Shown piece after piece: positions 25,896-36,762 of a DNA stretch of 64,000 nt. The notes under the pieces were generated by a model, which had not been told where the DNA came from, did not search any database, and worked only from the letters and a program-made list of their open reading frames with translations. The position numbers were made by a program, and so were the translations under genes. This DNA is from Pseudomonas tumuqii (GTDB taxonomy: Bacteria; Pseudomonadota; Gammaproteobacteria; Pseudomonadales; Pseudomonadaceae), in assembly GCF_013184545.1 (NCBI RefSeq), contig NZ_JAAOJA010000003.1, positions 495,040-559,039 of the forward strand, written 5' to 3'. Positions within the stretch are counted from its first letter, which is position 1, and each line of letters opens with the position of its first letter.

Positions 25896-26255
25896 TATTA
25901 TTGTCTCCATGATGGTGTGCGGACCGGCGCGTGACCGACCTGTTACGGCGTTGTGGAATAAACCACGCGCGCGCTTGACTGGCCTTTAGACTTTAGTCGG
26001 CATGCTTTATGTGTCAGTGACTTACGCGTGACTGCCGAGTCTGTCATGGGAGATCTAGCGCATATCCACGGGGCTGGGGTCATGGCTCGGCACCAGGGAT
26101 GGTATTCGACGTGACCCTGACCGTCGCTGAGAGGCTGACTCGAGTATCTGGCGTCGGTGGCCTGCACGCCGCTGGTCGGTCAGTGCCCGCTGCCTGCTCA
26201 AGTTCGCCTGCTCGCGGCCGTCAACCGGGTAGATATCCTGCTCTGGTACCTCGTC
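25896..26255. other. Intergenic region upstream of the porin and DUF5610 genes
   Basis: The 360 bases hold no convincing gene. Tandem 7-mers CTTTAGA/CTTTAGT (25984-25997) lie about 90 bases before the porin start and could be part of a regulator site. The remainder shows nothing recognisable. Confidence 0.4.
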
Positions 26256-27395
26256 ATGAACACTCTGGCCTCGCTTGCCTCGCCGGCTTCACGTTCGTCT
26301 CTGCAGAACCATTCGACAGCCATGCGCAATGCCGCCGATGCGCAGCAGACGCTGGCCAATCGGCTGGCCGAGCGCCTCGGTCTGCAGCCCGGTGCGCTAA
26401 GCGGCAAGACAGATGCCTTCAGCCCGGAAAAGGTCGCCTCGGTGGTTCTCTGTTTTATCGAGCAACGTCTGCACAGCGAAGCGGCCGCTGGGGCCGATTC
26501 TGCCAGGCTGCAGGCGCTAATGACCCAGGCGCGCGATGGCGTGGAGAAAGGCTTTGCCGAGGCGCGCAAGATTCTCGATGGCATGGGGGTGTTGCAAGGC
26601 AAGGTGGCGGCGGACATCGACGACACCTACCAGCGCATCCAGGATGGTCTGGGCGACCTCGGCAAACGCTTCGCTCCGGCCGCATTGGAAGCTGTCAGCA
26701 ATACCCGGGTCGCGGCCTCCAGCGAGCGCTTCGCTGCCGTCGCGCAAACTTTCGAGATGGCGGTGACCACTCGCGATGGCGATCGCCTGCGCATTTCTGT
26801 CGCCCAGGCTTCGGCCAACTGGTCGCAAACCCGGGTTGCCGCAACCAGCAACAGCAGTGCTGTTGCGCTGGTCGCCAGCAGTCAGTCCGGCAGCGTGCAG
26901 ATCGGCGCCTGGCAGGTCAGCGTCGAAGGCGAGCTGGACGAACAGGAGCGGGCGGCCCTGGACAAGCTGTTTGCTCAGGTGCAGGACCTCGCCGACAAGT
27001 TCTATGCTGGCGACCTGACGGGCGCTTTCGATCGCGCCATGGCGCTGGAGATGGACGGCGAACAGCTGGCCTCGATGTCCCTGCGCCTGACCCAGAGCAG
27101 CGTGCGCCAGGCCACCGACGCCTACAGCGCCGTTGCCGAGCAGGGCGGTCAGGCGGCCAGCGCGGTCAACCCGTCGCTGATTGATTATGCCAAGGGCCTG
27201 TTCGCGGCATTGCGCAACATCAATAGCCTGCTTGAGAGCGGTCGCGACGGTCTGCAGGAACTGCTCAAGGGCGGTTTTGCCTTGGATCCACGTCTCGACA
27301 TGAAACACCTGGAAAAGGCCGAACGGCTTAACAGTCGCTTGCTCGATGGTCTGCAAGGCCTGCTTGACCCTGCCGTGGCGTCGACTGCCGCCTGA
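26256..27395 (+). CDS. DUF5610-domain protein
   Basis: The protein has 379 residues from the ATG at 26256. It is soluble, Ala- and Gln-rich and mostly helical. The N-terminal half (about 30-150, with LANRLAERLGLQPGAL, EKVASVVLCFIEQRL and ARDGVEKGFAEARKIL) corresponds to the DUF5610 domain as I remember it. A second half has strand and helix segments including GSVQIGAWQVSVEGELDEQE. There is no signal peptide or TM segment. The function is unknown and no neighbour suggests one. It ends 3 bases before a dispersed repeat. Confidence 0.75.
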   Translation: MNTLASLASPASRSSLQNHSTAMRNAADAQQTLANRLAERLGLQPGALSGKTDAFSPEKVASVVLCFIEQRLHSEAAAGADSARLQALMTQARDGVEKGFAEARKILDGMGVLQGKVAADIDDTYQRIQDGLGDLGKRFAPAALEAVSNTRVAASSERFAAVAQTFEMAVTTRDGDRLRISVAQASANWSQTRVAATSNSSAVALVASSQSGSVQIGAWQVSVEGELDEQERAALDKLFAQVQDLADKFYAGDLTGAFDRAMALEMDGEQLASMSLRLTQSSVRQATDAYSAVAEQGGQAASAVNPSLIDYAKGLFAALRNINSLLESGRDGLQELLKGGFALDPRLDMKHLEKAERLNSRLLDGLQGLLDPAVASTAA

Positions 27396-27397
27396 GC

Positions 27398-27552
27398 GGT
27401 TGTGAAAGACTCGCCTACTGCGACGCTGCCAGTGCACCATGGTTAATCGGTGCGCCGCAAAGCTGGCGGGTTGGCGCTGCGCTCCGAACGTAACGCTGCG
27501 CTGTACGGTGCGGCCTCTTGTCGCGAATGCGTGAAGCGGTCTTTTTCGCAAC
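27398..27552 (+). repeat. Dispersed GTTGTGAAAA element, copy 3 (diverged interior)
   Basis: It starts 3 bases after a stop codon with GGTTGTGAAAG, then GACTCGCCTACTGCGACG as in other copies. It ends with TTTTTCGCAACC followed by CTCTGAG. The middle is unlike the other copies and longer. Confidence 0.6.
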
Positions 27553-27636
27553 CTCTGAGAGGGGGCTGCTGGCGCAGCAAGCTTACGCCAGCAGGGCTCG
27601 GTGCTAGACTGCAAGTCCCTGTATGGAGGCCTGTGG

Positions 27637-27873
27637 ATGCTCCCTGAATGCCAACTGTTCGGCACCCTTGGCTGTCATTTATGTGACGTGGCCGAGGCGA
27701 TGCTGATGCCTTTCGTCGAACATGGTTTGCTGGTCGAGCTGATCGACATCGTCGAGCGCGAAGACTGGGTCGAACGCTATGCCCTGCGCATCCCTGTATT
27801 GCGTCGTTGCGATACCGGCGCTGAACTCAACTGGCCGTTCGAGGCCGAGCAGGTTGTAGAATTCTTGCGTTGA
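27637..27873 (+). CDS. Small glutaredoxin-like protein (DUF836)
   Basis: The protein has 78 residues from the ATG at 27637, with GGAGG 7 bases upstream. A thioredoxin-fold layout is visible: strand CQLFGT, a redox-type Cys13-His-Leu-Cys16, a helix, strand LLVELIDI, then the cis-Pro segment RIPVLRR. This is the DUF836 glutaredoxin-like family. It likely takes part in thiol exchange; the partner is not known. It lies between two dispersed repeats. Confidence 0.85.
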   Translation: MLPECQLFGTLGCHLCDVAEAMLMPFVEHGLLVELIDIVEREDWVERYALRIPVLRRCDTGAELNWPFEAEQVVEFLR

Positions 27874-27875
27874 AG

Positions 27876-27988
27876 GGTTGTGAAAACCCTCCCGCCGACT
27901 GCGACCGCCTCCAGGCGCCCGCTGCTGATGTTGCGCTACGCAAACACCTGGAGACGGCCTCGCGATGGCGTTCGGTATTTTCAAAACC
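27876..27988 (+). repeat. Dispersed GTTGTGAAAA element, copy 4
   Basis: It starts 3 bases after the glutaredoxin stop with GGTTGTGAAAA (27876-27886) and ends with TTTTCAAAACC (27978-27988), one mismatch from perfect. The interior shares GACTGCGACCGCC, GTTGCGCTACGC and CTGGAGACGGCCTCGCGATG with the copies at 7335 and 48540. The remaining 292 bases before cheV (27989-28280) hold no gene that I can support. Confidence 0.75.
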
Positions 27989-28280
27989 GCTGAGTATTTA
28001 GTTTCGGCGATGTCGGTCGATAACGGTTCAACTTGCCTTGATTACGCCCTTTCCTGCGCGCCTTGGCCGGCTTCTAGCCGTGTGCCTGAATGCATCCGGG
28101 CTACAAGAGAACGATTCACTTGGCTTGAGTGAGCGCGACTGGACTCGGGATGGTGCCTTGACCGCTGCGCAGGCAAGCGCTGAGCCGGGTGGGTCGTCAG
28201 GTAATTTTTGTCGGGTGGATCAGGCTCAACTGTTAGGCTTTGAGCGTGTTCGGGTCTGAATTCGAAGCGGAGGGTGGTTG

Positions 28281-29162
28281 ATGAGTGTGGTACTGGGGGA
28301 TGCGTTATCGCTGCTGTTGTTCCGTTTGCACAGTGGCCGGTTGTTAGGCATTAACCTGCTCAAGGTTCAGGAGATCATTCCTTGTCCAGCATTGACCAAG
28401 TTGCCCAATCGCCATCCCCATGTGCGCGGCGTGGCAACCCTGCGCGGTGCATCCTTGATCGTGGTCGACCTGGCGCGGGCAATCGGCGAGCGCGGGGAGA
28501 CTGACAGCCGGGATGGTTGCCTGATCGTCACCGAACTGAGCCGTTCGCGGCAGGGGCTGCAGGTGCAAAGTGTCGAGCGCATCGTCCAGTGCTCCACCAG
28601 CGACGTGCGCCCGCCACCGGTCGGCACCGGGGCGAGAGCCTTTATAACCGGAGTGACCCAGATCGATGGCGCCATCGTGCAGATTCTCGACATCGAGAAA
28701 GTCCTGCACGAGATCACTCCCACACTTCCGGAGGAGGTCGACGAGCAGTTGCTCACGGAGGCCGAGCGCAAACTGCTGCGCGGTCGTCGTGTCCTGGTGG
28801 TGGACGACTCCCATGTGGCCTTGCAGCAAACCCTGGCCACGCTGCGCAAGCTCGATCTGGATTGTCAGGCGGTGAGAAGCGCCGCGAGTGCGCTGGACGT
28901 GTTGCTTACCCAGCACCAGGCTGGCCTGCCGATCGAAGTCCTGGTCTCGGATATCGAAATGCCGGAGATGGACGGTTACAGCCTGGTCCGGGAAATTCGT
29001 CAGCGCAGCGACATCGGTCAGACCTATGTGCTGCTGCACACCTCGCTGGACAGCACCATGAACACCGAGAAGGCCCGTTCTGTAGGCGCCAACGATGTGC
29101 TCACCAAGTTTTCCACCGTGGACTTGAGCAAGGCGCTACTGCACGCGTTTCAGAGCCTTTGA
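28281..29162 (+). CDS. cheV: Chemotaxis coupling protein CheV (first copy)
   Basis: The protein has 293 residues from ATG 28281 (GGAGG 7 bases upstream). The N-terminal CheW-like domain (about 1-150) contains LLGINLLKVQEIIP and RGVATLRGASLIVVDLA. The C-terminal receiver domain (about 165-293) has acidic residues in VLVVDDSHV, the phosphoacceptor Asp in VSDIEMPEMDGY, then the LLHTSLDS and LTKFS segments. CheV couples receptors to CheA and is tuned by phosphorylation. It is a single gene, with no cheA or receptor gene adjoining. Confidence 0.92.
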   Translation: MSVVLGDALSLLLFRLHSGRLLGINLLKVQEIIPCPALTKLPNRHPHVRGVATLRGASLIVVDLARAIGERGETDSRDGCLIVTELSRSRQGLQVQSVERIVQCSTSDVRPPPVGTGARAFITGVTQIDGAIVQILDIEKVLHEITPTLPEEVDEQLLTEAERKLLRGRRVLVVDDSHVALQQTLATLRKLDLDCQAVRSAASALDVLLTQHQAGLPIEVLVSDIEMPEMDGYSLVREIRQRSDIGQTYVLLHTSLDSTMNTEKARSVGANDVLTKFSTVDLSKALLHAFQSL

Positions 29163-29242
29163 GAGGGTAATGCGGCGCACGCCGGGTCTGCCGAGGTGCG
29201 TTTTAGGTACCAATTGACAGGCCGTTGAAAAACCATTGCGCT

Positions 29243-29274
29243 CGGCTTTGCGGCTTTGCGGCTTTGCGGCTTTG
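29243..29274. repeat. Four tandem copies of an 8-base unit
   Basis: CGGCTTTG is repeated four times without change, between cheV and tRNA-Pro. The region holds no gene. Confidence 0.9.
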
Positions 29275-29368
29275 CAACGTAGCGAAGCGGAGTAACAGCC
29301 GAAGGCTGGCCCGCAGGGCGAGTCCAGTCCGCTTCTGCTCCGCGGGGAGGCAGGACGATTCAGCCAGA

Positions 29369-29400
29369 CAAAACAAAGCCCGCACGAGGCGGGCTTTGTT
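29369..29400. terminator. Terminator downstream of tRNA-Pro
   Basis: AAAGCCCGC and GCGGGCTTT pair around ACGAG, flanked by AAAC on the left and GTTTTG on the right. It lies 45 bases past the 3' end of the tRNA on the minus strand and may also serve the plus strand. Confidence 0.8.
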
Positions 29401-29444
29401 TTGCTTGTTTCAGTACCTGAACGAGGCAGGGTGAAACTGGGATC

Positions 29445-29521
29445 TGGTCGGAGAGACAGGATTCGAACCTGCGACCTTCTCGTCCCGAACGAGACGCGCT
29501 ACCGAGCTGCGCTACACTCCG
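29445..29521 (-). tRNA. tRNA-Pro (anticodon CGG)
   Basis: The gene has 77 bases with an encoded CCA end (TGG at 29445-29447 on the plus strand). Read on the minus strand, the acceptor arm CGGAGTG, D-arm AGCGCAGCTCGGTAGCGCG, anticodon stem TCTCG/CGAGA with loop TTCGGGA, and T-arm with GGTTCGAATCC fold normally. The anticodon CGG reads CCG proline codons. The sixth acceptor pair is T against T (CGGAGTG against CTCTCCG), which is unusual but tolerable. Confidence 0.95.
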
Positions 29522-29675
29522 AATAATCCGCATTTTACTGAAAAAGTTTTGTTGCACAAGGGGTTAGGCTGATATTTTTTTCCAGCGGCAGTGCGCTCTA
29601 TGAGTACTTCTGGTTCTTAGCCTGCCTCCAGGGGTCACTAAATGGCTCAAGTGACCGCCTGAGCGCAGGTCGTGC

Positions 29676-29897
29676 TTACAGCTCCTGGATGGTCCGCACT
29701 TGATCCTTGTTGACCTTGGCGCGGTTACCGTCGAGTTGTTCGAATTCGTAGAAGCCCGAGTTATCATCGAACGCTGGGGTGTCGATGGCCTGGATTTCAC
29801 GACCATCGTTCAGGGTGATGACCGATGGCGATGCGCAACCTGCTAGTGCGGCTAGGCCCAAAACGAGCAGGCATGCGGGAAGAGTCCGCTGAGTCAT
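29676..29897 (-). CDS. YgdI/YgdR-type small lipoprotein
   Basis: The protein has 73 residues. The signal peptide ends in the lipobox LAALAGC, with Cys21 as lipid anchor. The mature part is a small SH3-like YgdI/YgdR domain with SVITLNDGREIQAIDTP and GFYEFEQLDG. AAGGAA lies 8 bases before the ATG. It is presumably an envelope lipoprotein of unknown role. Family members are abundant in Pseudomonas, often as several copies. Confidence 0.9.
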   Translation of the reverse strand: MTQRTLPACLLVLGLAALAGCASPSVITLNDGREIQAIDTPAFDDNSGFYEFEQLDGNRAKVNKDQVRTIQEL

Positions 29898-29969
29898 GAC
29901 GTGTTTCCTTGTGTTTATAGGGGGCTGTGTACTTAGTCTCAGACGGGAAATTGGCGGCCAAGTTCAGTG

Positions 29970-29987
29970 CTCAGAGGGTGTGGAAAA
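29970..29987. repeat. Half copy of the GTTGTGAAAA element
   Basis: CTCAGAGGGTGTGGAAAA matches the element's end CTCAGAGGTTGTGAAAA apart from small changes, then CGCTCGG. It lies about 10 bases past the mobA stop read on the minus strand. No opposite end is seen. Confidence 0.45.
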
Positions 29988-29997
29988 CGCTCGGTGC

Positions 29998-30582
29998 TTA
30001 TTCGCTGACCTGCGCGAGCAGTTCCGGGGTGTTCAGGTTAGCCAGGCGCGGGTCGTTGGGCGGGCAAACGACGGCAATGGGATCATGCTGGCAGAGCCAG
30101 CGCTGCGGGCTGCGCTCTCCGGCCAGCCATGCCTCTTCGAGTGTGCTGCCCAGGGCTTTGGGGATCAGACTGAACAGGGGTTCCCAGAAGTCGCCTTGAC
30201 GCACCATGACCGGTTGGCTGCCGGCCTTGCCCAGTAATGCCTCGAGCAAGGCGCGGTCGAGCAGGGGCGTATCGCACGGCAGCACCAGCAAATAGTCGTG
30301 GCGGGCCGCTTGCAGGCCCGCGCGGATGCCGGCCAGCGGACCCGGGTAGTGCTCGTCGTCGTCCGCGATCAGGCGGTCGGCAAAGGGCTTGTAGCGTTCG
30401 CTGTTGCGGTTGCAGGAGATAATCAGGTCGTCGCTGAGCGGTCGCACCAGATCATGCAGCCAGGCGATCAGTGGGCGGCCCTGCCACTCGATCAGGCCCT
30501 TGTCGCGGCCGCCCATGCGTTGTCCGCGTCCGCCGCACAACAGCAGTACGGAACAGGCCGGCAGAGCAGTGGTAGCGGGCAT
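29998..30582 (-). CDS. mobA: Molybdenum cofactor guanylyltransferase MobA
   Basis: The protein has 194 residues from the ATG at 30582, with GGAGG 7 bases upstream (a start 12 codons earlier lacks one). The nucleotidyltransferase motif [16 protein letters not shown] is at about 14-30, and the metal-binding PCDTP follows near residue 100. MobA transfers GMP from GTP to molybdopterin to give the bis-MGD cofactor used by nitrate reductase and similar enzymes. It diverges from moaB-moeA across 68 bases, which makes a cofactor cluster. Confidence 0.93.
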   Translation of the reverse strand: MPATTALPACSVLLLCGGRGQRMGGRDKGLIEWQGRPLIAWLHDLVRPLSDDLIISCNRNSERYKPFADRLIADDDEHYPGPLAGIRAGLQAARHDYLLVLPCDTPLLDRALLEALLGKAGSQPVMVRQGDFWEPLFSLIPKALGSTLEEAWLAGERSPQRWLCQHDPIAVVCPPNDPRLANLNTPELLAQVSE

Positions 30583-30650
30583 GGCAGAGCCTCCAGAGGT
30601 GGGCTTGTGATATAACATCGCGCACTCTCTCAGACAACTGGAAGCCTGCC

Positions 30651-31190
30651 ATGAACCACAAGGCCGAGGCGCAATTCGTGCCGTTGAATATTGCCGTGCT
30701 GACCGTCAGCGATACCCGTACCCAGGAAACCGACACCTCCGGTCAGCTGTTTGTCGACCGTCTGCAGGCGGCTGGACACGCCCTGGCGGCGCGGGTGTTG
30801 CTCAAGGACGATTTGTACAAGATCCGCGCCCAGGTCGCGACCTGGATCGCCGACGACAGTGTGCAGGTGGTGCTGATCACCGGCGGCACCGGTTTCACCG
30901 GCCGCGACAGTACCCCCGAAGCGGTGGCCTGTCTGCTGGACAAGCAGGTGGACGGTTTCGGCGAGCTGTTCCGGCAGATTTCCGTGGCCGATATCGGCAC
31001 CTCGACCATCCAGTCGCGCGCGCTGGCCGGCTTGGCCAACGGCACCCTGGTGTGCTGCCTGCCGGGTTCGACCAACGCCTGTCGCACCGCCTGGGACGGC
31101 ATCCTCGGCGAGCAGCTCGACGCCCGCCATCGGCCGTGCAATTTCGTGCCGCATCTGAAGCAGGCGGTTGCCTGCGAGCGCCGCGGATGA
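30651..31190 (+). CDS. moaB: MoaB/MogA-type molybdopterin adenylyltransferase
   Basis: The protein has 179 residues. The MoCF-binding fold shows [20 protein letters not shown] at the N-terminus and the signature [19 protein letters not shown] near residues 75-95. It takes part in activation of molybdopterin before Mo insertion. A TATAAC sequence at 30611-30616 may be part of its promoter. The gene overlaps moeA by ATGA, so the two are translationally coupled. In P. aeruginosa the corresponding pair is called moaB2-moeA2, as far as I recall. Confidence 0.92.
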   Translation: MNHKAEAQFVPLNIAVLTVSDTRTQETDTSGQLFVDRLQAAGHALAARVLLKDDLYKIRAQVATWIADDSVQVVLITGGTGFTGRDSTPEAVACLLDKQVDGFGELFRQISVADIGTSTIQSRALAGLANGTLVCCLPGSTNACRTAWDGILGEQLDARHRPCNFVPHLKQAVACERRG

Positions 31191-32401
31191 GCGGTGGTGA
31201 ACAACCCGGCCTGTTGCCGGTCGAGGCGGCGCTCCAGCGTTTGCTGGCCCTGGCCGAGACGATGCCGATCAGTGACAACGAGCGGGTCGGCCTGGCCGAC
31301 GCCGCTGGGCGGGTGCTGGCCGAGCCGCTGATTGCCGGGCTGGACTTGCCGCCCTGGGCCAATAGCGCGATGGATGGTTATGCCCTGTGCCTGGCCGACT
31401 GGACGGGCGAGCCGCTGACGGTTAGCCAGCGGATCCAGGCCGGTAACGCGCCGCAGCCGCTGCAACCCGGTAGCTGCGCGCGGATCTTCACCGGCGCGCC
31501 GCTGCCGGCGGGTGCCGATACAGTGGAAATGCAGGAAAACGCGGTGGTCGAGGCCGATGGCCGGGTGCGTTTCAGCCAGCCATTGCGACTCGGCCAGAAC
31601 ATCCGGGCCCAAGGTCAGGAAACCCGTGTCGGTGACCACCTGTTGCCGGCGGGAACGCGCCTCGGGCCGATCGAACTGGGCCTGGCGGCCTCGCTGGGAA
31701 GCGCCGAACTGAGCGTGCGTCGGCGTCTGCGGGTGGCGGTGCTGTCCACCGGCGACGAGCTGGTCGAACCGGGCTTGCCGCTGGGGCCGGGGCAGATCTA
31801 CAACAGCAATCGCCGCCTGCTGATGGCCTGGTTGCAGCGCCTCGGCTGCACGGTGGTGGATGGCGGCATCCTCGCCGACGACCTGGAGCTGACCCGCGCG
31901 GCTCTGGCGGCGCTGAGCGATGTCGATCTGATCCTGTCCACCGGCGGAGTGTCGGTGGGCGAGGCGGATTTTCTCGGTGTGGCGCTGCGCGAAGAGGGCG
32001 AGCTGGCCCTCTGGAAGCTGGCGATCAAGCCGGGCAAGCCGCTGACCTGCGGGCAGTTCCGCGGCGTGCCGGTGATCGGCCTGCCGGGCAATCCGGCCTC
32101 GACCCTGGTGACCTTCGGTCTGCTGGCGCGCCCCTACCTGCTGCGCCGCATGGGTGTGCAGCGGGTCGAGCCGCTGGGTTTTGCGCTGCCGGCCGGTTTC
32201 GCCTGGAACAAGCCGGGCAAGCGCCGCGAGTACCTGCGGGCGCGTCTGGAACATGGCCGCGTGGTGCTGCACCCCAACCAGAGTTCCGGCGTATTGCGCA
32301 GCGCCGCCTGGGCCGAGGGGCTGGCCGAGGTGCTGGAAGGCACGACCCTGGCCGAGGGCGACAGCCTGCGCTTTATCCCGCTGAGCGAGATTCTCGGGTA
32401 G
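31187..32401 (+). CDS. moeA: Molybdopterin molybdenumtransferase MoeA
   Basis: The protein has 404 residues from the ATG at 31187 that overlaps the moaB stop. MoeA features in order: PPWANSAMDGYAL near residue 50-65, GSCARIFTGAPLPAGADTVE, then the MoCF domain with RVAVLSTGDELVEPG and LILSTGGVSVGEADF, and a C-terminal beta domain with GLPGNPASTLVTF before it. MoeA inserts molybdate into adenylated molybdopterin. The length matches the family (about 400-410). The convergent AraC-type gene ends 37 bases further on. Confidence 0.95.
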   Translation: MSGGEQPGLLPVEAALQRLLALAETMPISDNERVGLADAAGRVLAEPLIAGLDLPPWANSAMDGYALCLADWTGEPLTVSQRIQAGNAPQPLQPGSCARIFTGAPLPAGADTVEMQENAVVEADGRVRFSQPLRLGQNIRAQGQETRVGDHLLPAGTRLGPIELGLAASLGSAELSVRRRLRVAVLSTGDELVEPGLPLGPGQIYNSNRRLLMAWLQRLGCTVVDGGILADDLELTRAALAALSDVDLILSTGGVSVGEADFLGVALREEGELALWKLAIKPGKPLTCGQFRGVPVIGLPGNPASTLVTFGLLARPYLLRRMGVQRVEPLGFALPAGFAWNKPGKRREYLRARLEHGRVVLHPNQSSGVLRSAAWAEGLAEVLEGTTLAEGDSLRFIPLSEILG

Positions 32402-32411
32402 GTGGCTATGT

Positions 32412-32439
32412 GGATGGGTTGAGCGCAGCGATACCCATC
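32412..32439. repeat. Hairpin between convergent moeA and AraC-type genes
   Basis: GATGGGT (32413-32419) pairs with ACCCATC (32433-32439) around GAGCGCAGCG. This motif resembles common Pseudomonas intergenic hairpins. It has no T-tract. Confidence 0.5.
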
Positions 32440-33461
32440 TACGGTTTGCGCCGGCTCTCGCGAAACTCGCCCGGAGTCTGGCCGGTCCAGCCCTTGAAGC
32501 TGCGGTGGAAGGAGCGCGCCTCGGTAAAACCCAGGTAGCTGGCGATGTCCTGGATCGCCAGGTCGCTGCGCAGCAGGTAGTGCTCGGCCAGTTCCTGGCG
32601 CAGTTGATCGAGGATCTGCTGGTAGCTGGTGCCGGCCTGCTGCAGGTGACGCTGCAGGGTGCGCAGCGTCATGTTGAATTTTTCCGCCACGCGTTCCTTG
32701 CGCGGCAGACCATCCTTGAGCAGCAGGCGCAGGGCATTCTTGACCCGCTGCGGTAGCGCTTCGTCGTCATCCAGGCCGGCCATCAGGGTCAGGGCATGTT
32801 CTTCCAGGGTGCGCAGCAGGTTGGCGTCGGCTTGGCGTAGCGGCATGTCGAGGTATTCCAGCGGCACGATCAGGGCGCTGCAGGGTTGTTCGAAGCGAAC
32901 CGGGCAACCGAACACCGCGCTGTACTCGGCACTGTCCACGCCCGCAGGCAGGGCATGCTCGAACCAGACTTCCTGCGGCGAGCGCTGCATGTCGGCGATC
33001 CAGCGCGCGTAGAGCAGCCAGGACGCCAGGACGTCCTCGACCATGTGCCGGCGAACCAGCGCGGTCTCATGGCGGCAGCTCCAGATCAGCTTGACCCGAT
33101 CGGCGGTCGCCTCGATCCGACTCACCCCCATATCGCCCACCAGTTTTTCGTAGGGCACGATCCGGCTCATGGCCTCGCCCAGGGTGGCGCAGTTCATGGT
33201 GATATAGCCGAGCACGCTCCAGGAACCGGGTTGCACGAAACGCGCGCAATGCAGGCCGAACAGCGGGTCGCCGGAGACCTCGATCAGGTGCTGGAGCAGG
33301 CGTTGGTGGACTGCACCGGCAATGCGCTTGCTGTTGTCCGCGAGATCTTCGGCCTGCACGCCGGCCGCCGCCAGCGCCTGGTCGATATCCAGGCCCAGCT
33401 GTTCGGCGTGGCGCAGGTATTTGAGCAGGGCGGGAACCGAGGTGTAGCCGAGATTGTGCAT
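32439..33461 (-). CDS. AraC-family transcriptional regulator (OruR/ArgR-like arrangement)
   Basis: The protein has 340 residues. An N-terminal ligand domain of the Arabinose_bd type fills about 1-220. The C-terminal AraC DNA-binding domain has two helix-turn-helices: RVAEKFNMTLRTLQRHLQQA and IQDIASYLGFTEARSFHRSF, followed by GQTPGEFRESR. It diverges from the FAD-oxidase, dehydrogenase and kinase set with a 125-base shared gap. It is therefore the likely regulator of that operon. The inducer is unknown; a glycerol-like or alkylglycerol compound would fit the target genes, as inference only. Confidence 0.9.
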   Translation of the reverse strand: MHNLGYTSVPALLKYLRHAEQLGLDIDQALAAAGVQAEDLADNSKRIAGAVHQRLLQHLIEVSGDPLFGLHCARFVQPGSWSVLGYITMNCATLGEAMSRIVPYEKLVGDMGVSRIEATADRVKLIWSCRHETALVRRHMVEDVLASWLLYARWIADMQRSPQEVWFEHALPAGVDSAEYSAVFGCPVRFEQPCSALIVPLEYLDMPLRQADANLLRTLEEHALTLMAGLDDDEALPQRVKNALRLLLKDGLPRKERVAEKFNMTLRTLQRHLQQAGTSYQQILDQLRQELAEHYLLRSDLAIQDIASYLGFTEARSFHRSFKGWTGQTPGEFRESRRKP

Positions 33462-33586
33462 AGACTTCTTATTCGCAATGGCTCGATTGGCGACAGCGCC
33501 TGTCCCGATCCGACAGTGACGCCGGGCGACGGCTGGCTAGTATAGGCAGTCAATGATGGCGACCGAAATATCCAGGGGAGAGGCTG

Positions 33587-35178
33587 ATGCGACGTTGGAA
33601 CGGCTGGGGCGATGAGGCAACAGTGGTGGAATTGCCGAGCCATGGCGAGGCCTTTCTTGCCGAGTTGATCGGCCCCGGTCAGACGCTGGCCGATGCCAGC
33701 CTGGCGCAGGTGCTGGCCAAGGTGCCAGCTTCGCGTCTGCCGGCCCACCCGCTGATCAGCCAGGACGCCGAGGCGCGGCTGCGTCACGCTCGCGGCCAGA
33801 GCCTGGCGGACTGGCTGGCGATGCGCTCCGGCGAGTTCGGCGTGTTTCCCGACGGGGTCGCCTTCCCGGAGAGCGCCGCGCAGATCCGCCAGTTGCTGGC
33901 CTGGGCCAGCCAGCAGGATCTGATTGTGATCCCCTATGGCGGCGGCACCTCGGTGGCCGGGCATATCAACCCGCAAGCCAGTGACAAGCCGGTGTTGACC
34001 CTGTCGCTGGAACGCATGGGCAAGCTGATCGAGGTCGACGACGACAGCCTGATCGCCACCTTCGGCCCCGGCGCCAATGGGCCGCAGGTGGAAAGCCAGT
34101 TGCGCGCCCGTGGTTACACCCTCGGTCATTTTCCGCAATCCTGGGAGCTGTCGACCCTCGGCGGCTGGGTCGCCAGCCGCTCCAGTGGCCAGCAGTCGCT
34201 GCGCTACGGGCGCATCGAGCAGTTGTTTGCCGGCGGCAAGGTCGAGACCTTCGCCGGCACCCTGGCGATTCCGAGCTTTCCGGCCTCGGCTGCCGGTCCC
34301 GACCTGCGTGAGCTGCTGATGGGCTCGGAAGGGCGCTTCGGCATCATCTCCGAGGTCAAGGTGCGTATTAGTCGCCTGGCCGAACAGGAACATTTCTACG
34401 CGGTGTTCATGCCTAACTGGCAGCAGGCATTGGCGGGTATCCGCCGCCTGGCCCAGGCGCGCGTGCCACTGTCGATGCTGCGGCTGGCCAATGCCAGCGA
34501 AACCCGTACTCAACTGGCCTTGGCCGGTCATCCGCAACAAATCGCCTGGCTGGAGAAGTACCTGGCCCTGCGCGGCGCCCGCGACGGCAAGTGCATGCTG
34601 ACTTTCGGCGTCACCGGCAGCCGTACGCAGAATGGCGCCTCGTTGAAGCAGGCGAAGCGGCTGCTCAAGGGTTTTGGCGGCGTGTTCAGTGGCACCTTGC
34701 TGGGCAAGAAGTGGGCGGAGAACCGCTTTCGCTTCCCCTATCTGCGCCATGGTCTGTGGAGCGCCGGCTACGCGGTGGACACCCTGGAAACCGCCACCGA
34801 CTGGAGCAATGTCGATAGCCTGCTGAACAAGGTCGAGGCCAGCCTGCGCGGTGGCCTGGGTGACGAGGGCGAGCGGGTGCATGTGTTCACCCATCTGTCC
34901 CACGTTTACGGCGAGGGATCGAGCATCTACACCACCTACGTGTTCCGCCCCGGCAACAGCTACGAGCAGGCCATGGCGCGCTGGCAAACGCTCAAGCACG
35001 CCGCCAGCCAGACCATCGTCGACAACGGCGGCACCATCAGTCATCAGCATGGCGTCGGCCGCGACCACGCGTCCTATCTGGTACGGGAGAAGGGCGAGCT
35101 GGGCATGGCGGCGCTCAAGGCCTTGTCCGCGCACTTCGACCCGGAGCAGCGCCTGGCTCCCGGCGTGTTGCTCGAGCA

Positions 35179-35182
<4 letters not shown>
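33587..35182 (+). CDS. FAD-binding oxidase resembling alkyl-dihydroxyacetone-phosphate synthase
   Basis: The protein has 531 residues with no signal peptide. GGGGAG lies 6 bases before the ATG. It has the VAO/PCMH-type FAD fold: the PP-loop PYGGGTSVAGHIN near residue 117, GANGPQVESQL, and SWELSTLGGWVASRSSGQQS. The C-terminal part shows IYTTYVFRPGNSYE and the His-rich ISHQHGVGRDH, which correspond to the active-site regions of eukaryotic AGPS. AGPS exchanges the acyl group of acyl-DHAP for a fatty alcohol to make ether lipids. Bacterial homologues of this type are mostly uncharacterised, so the reaction here is inference. It overlaps the next gene by ATGA. Confidence 0.85.

Positions 35183-36761
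<1,579 letters not shown>

Positions 36762-36762
<1 letters not shown>

Noticed and set aside
26099..27184. 361-codon plus-strand frame overlapping the DUF5610 gene
   Set aside because: It is Arg/Cys-rich and out of frame with the DUF5610 protein, whose family segments and codon use fit a real gene.
30743..32272. 509-codon minus-strand frame opposite moaB and moeA
   Set aside because: It lies across two clear molybdenum cofactor genes and has Gln/Arg-rich composition without motifs.
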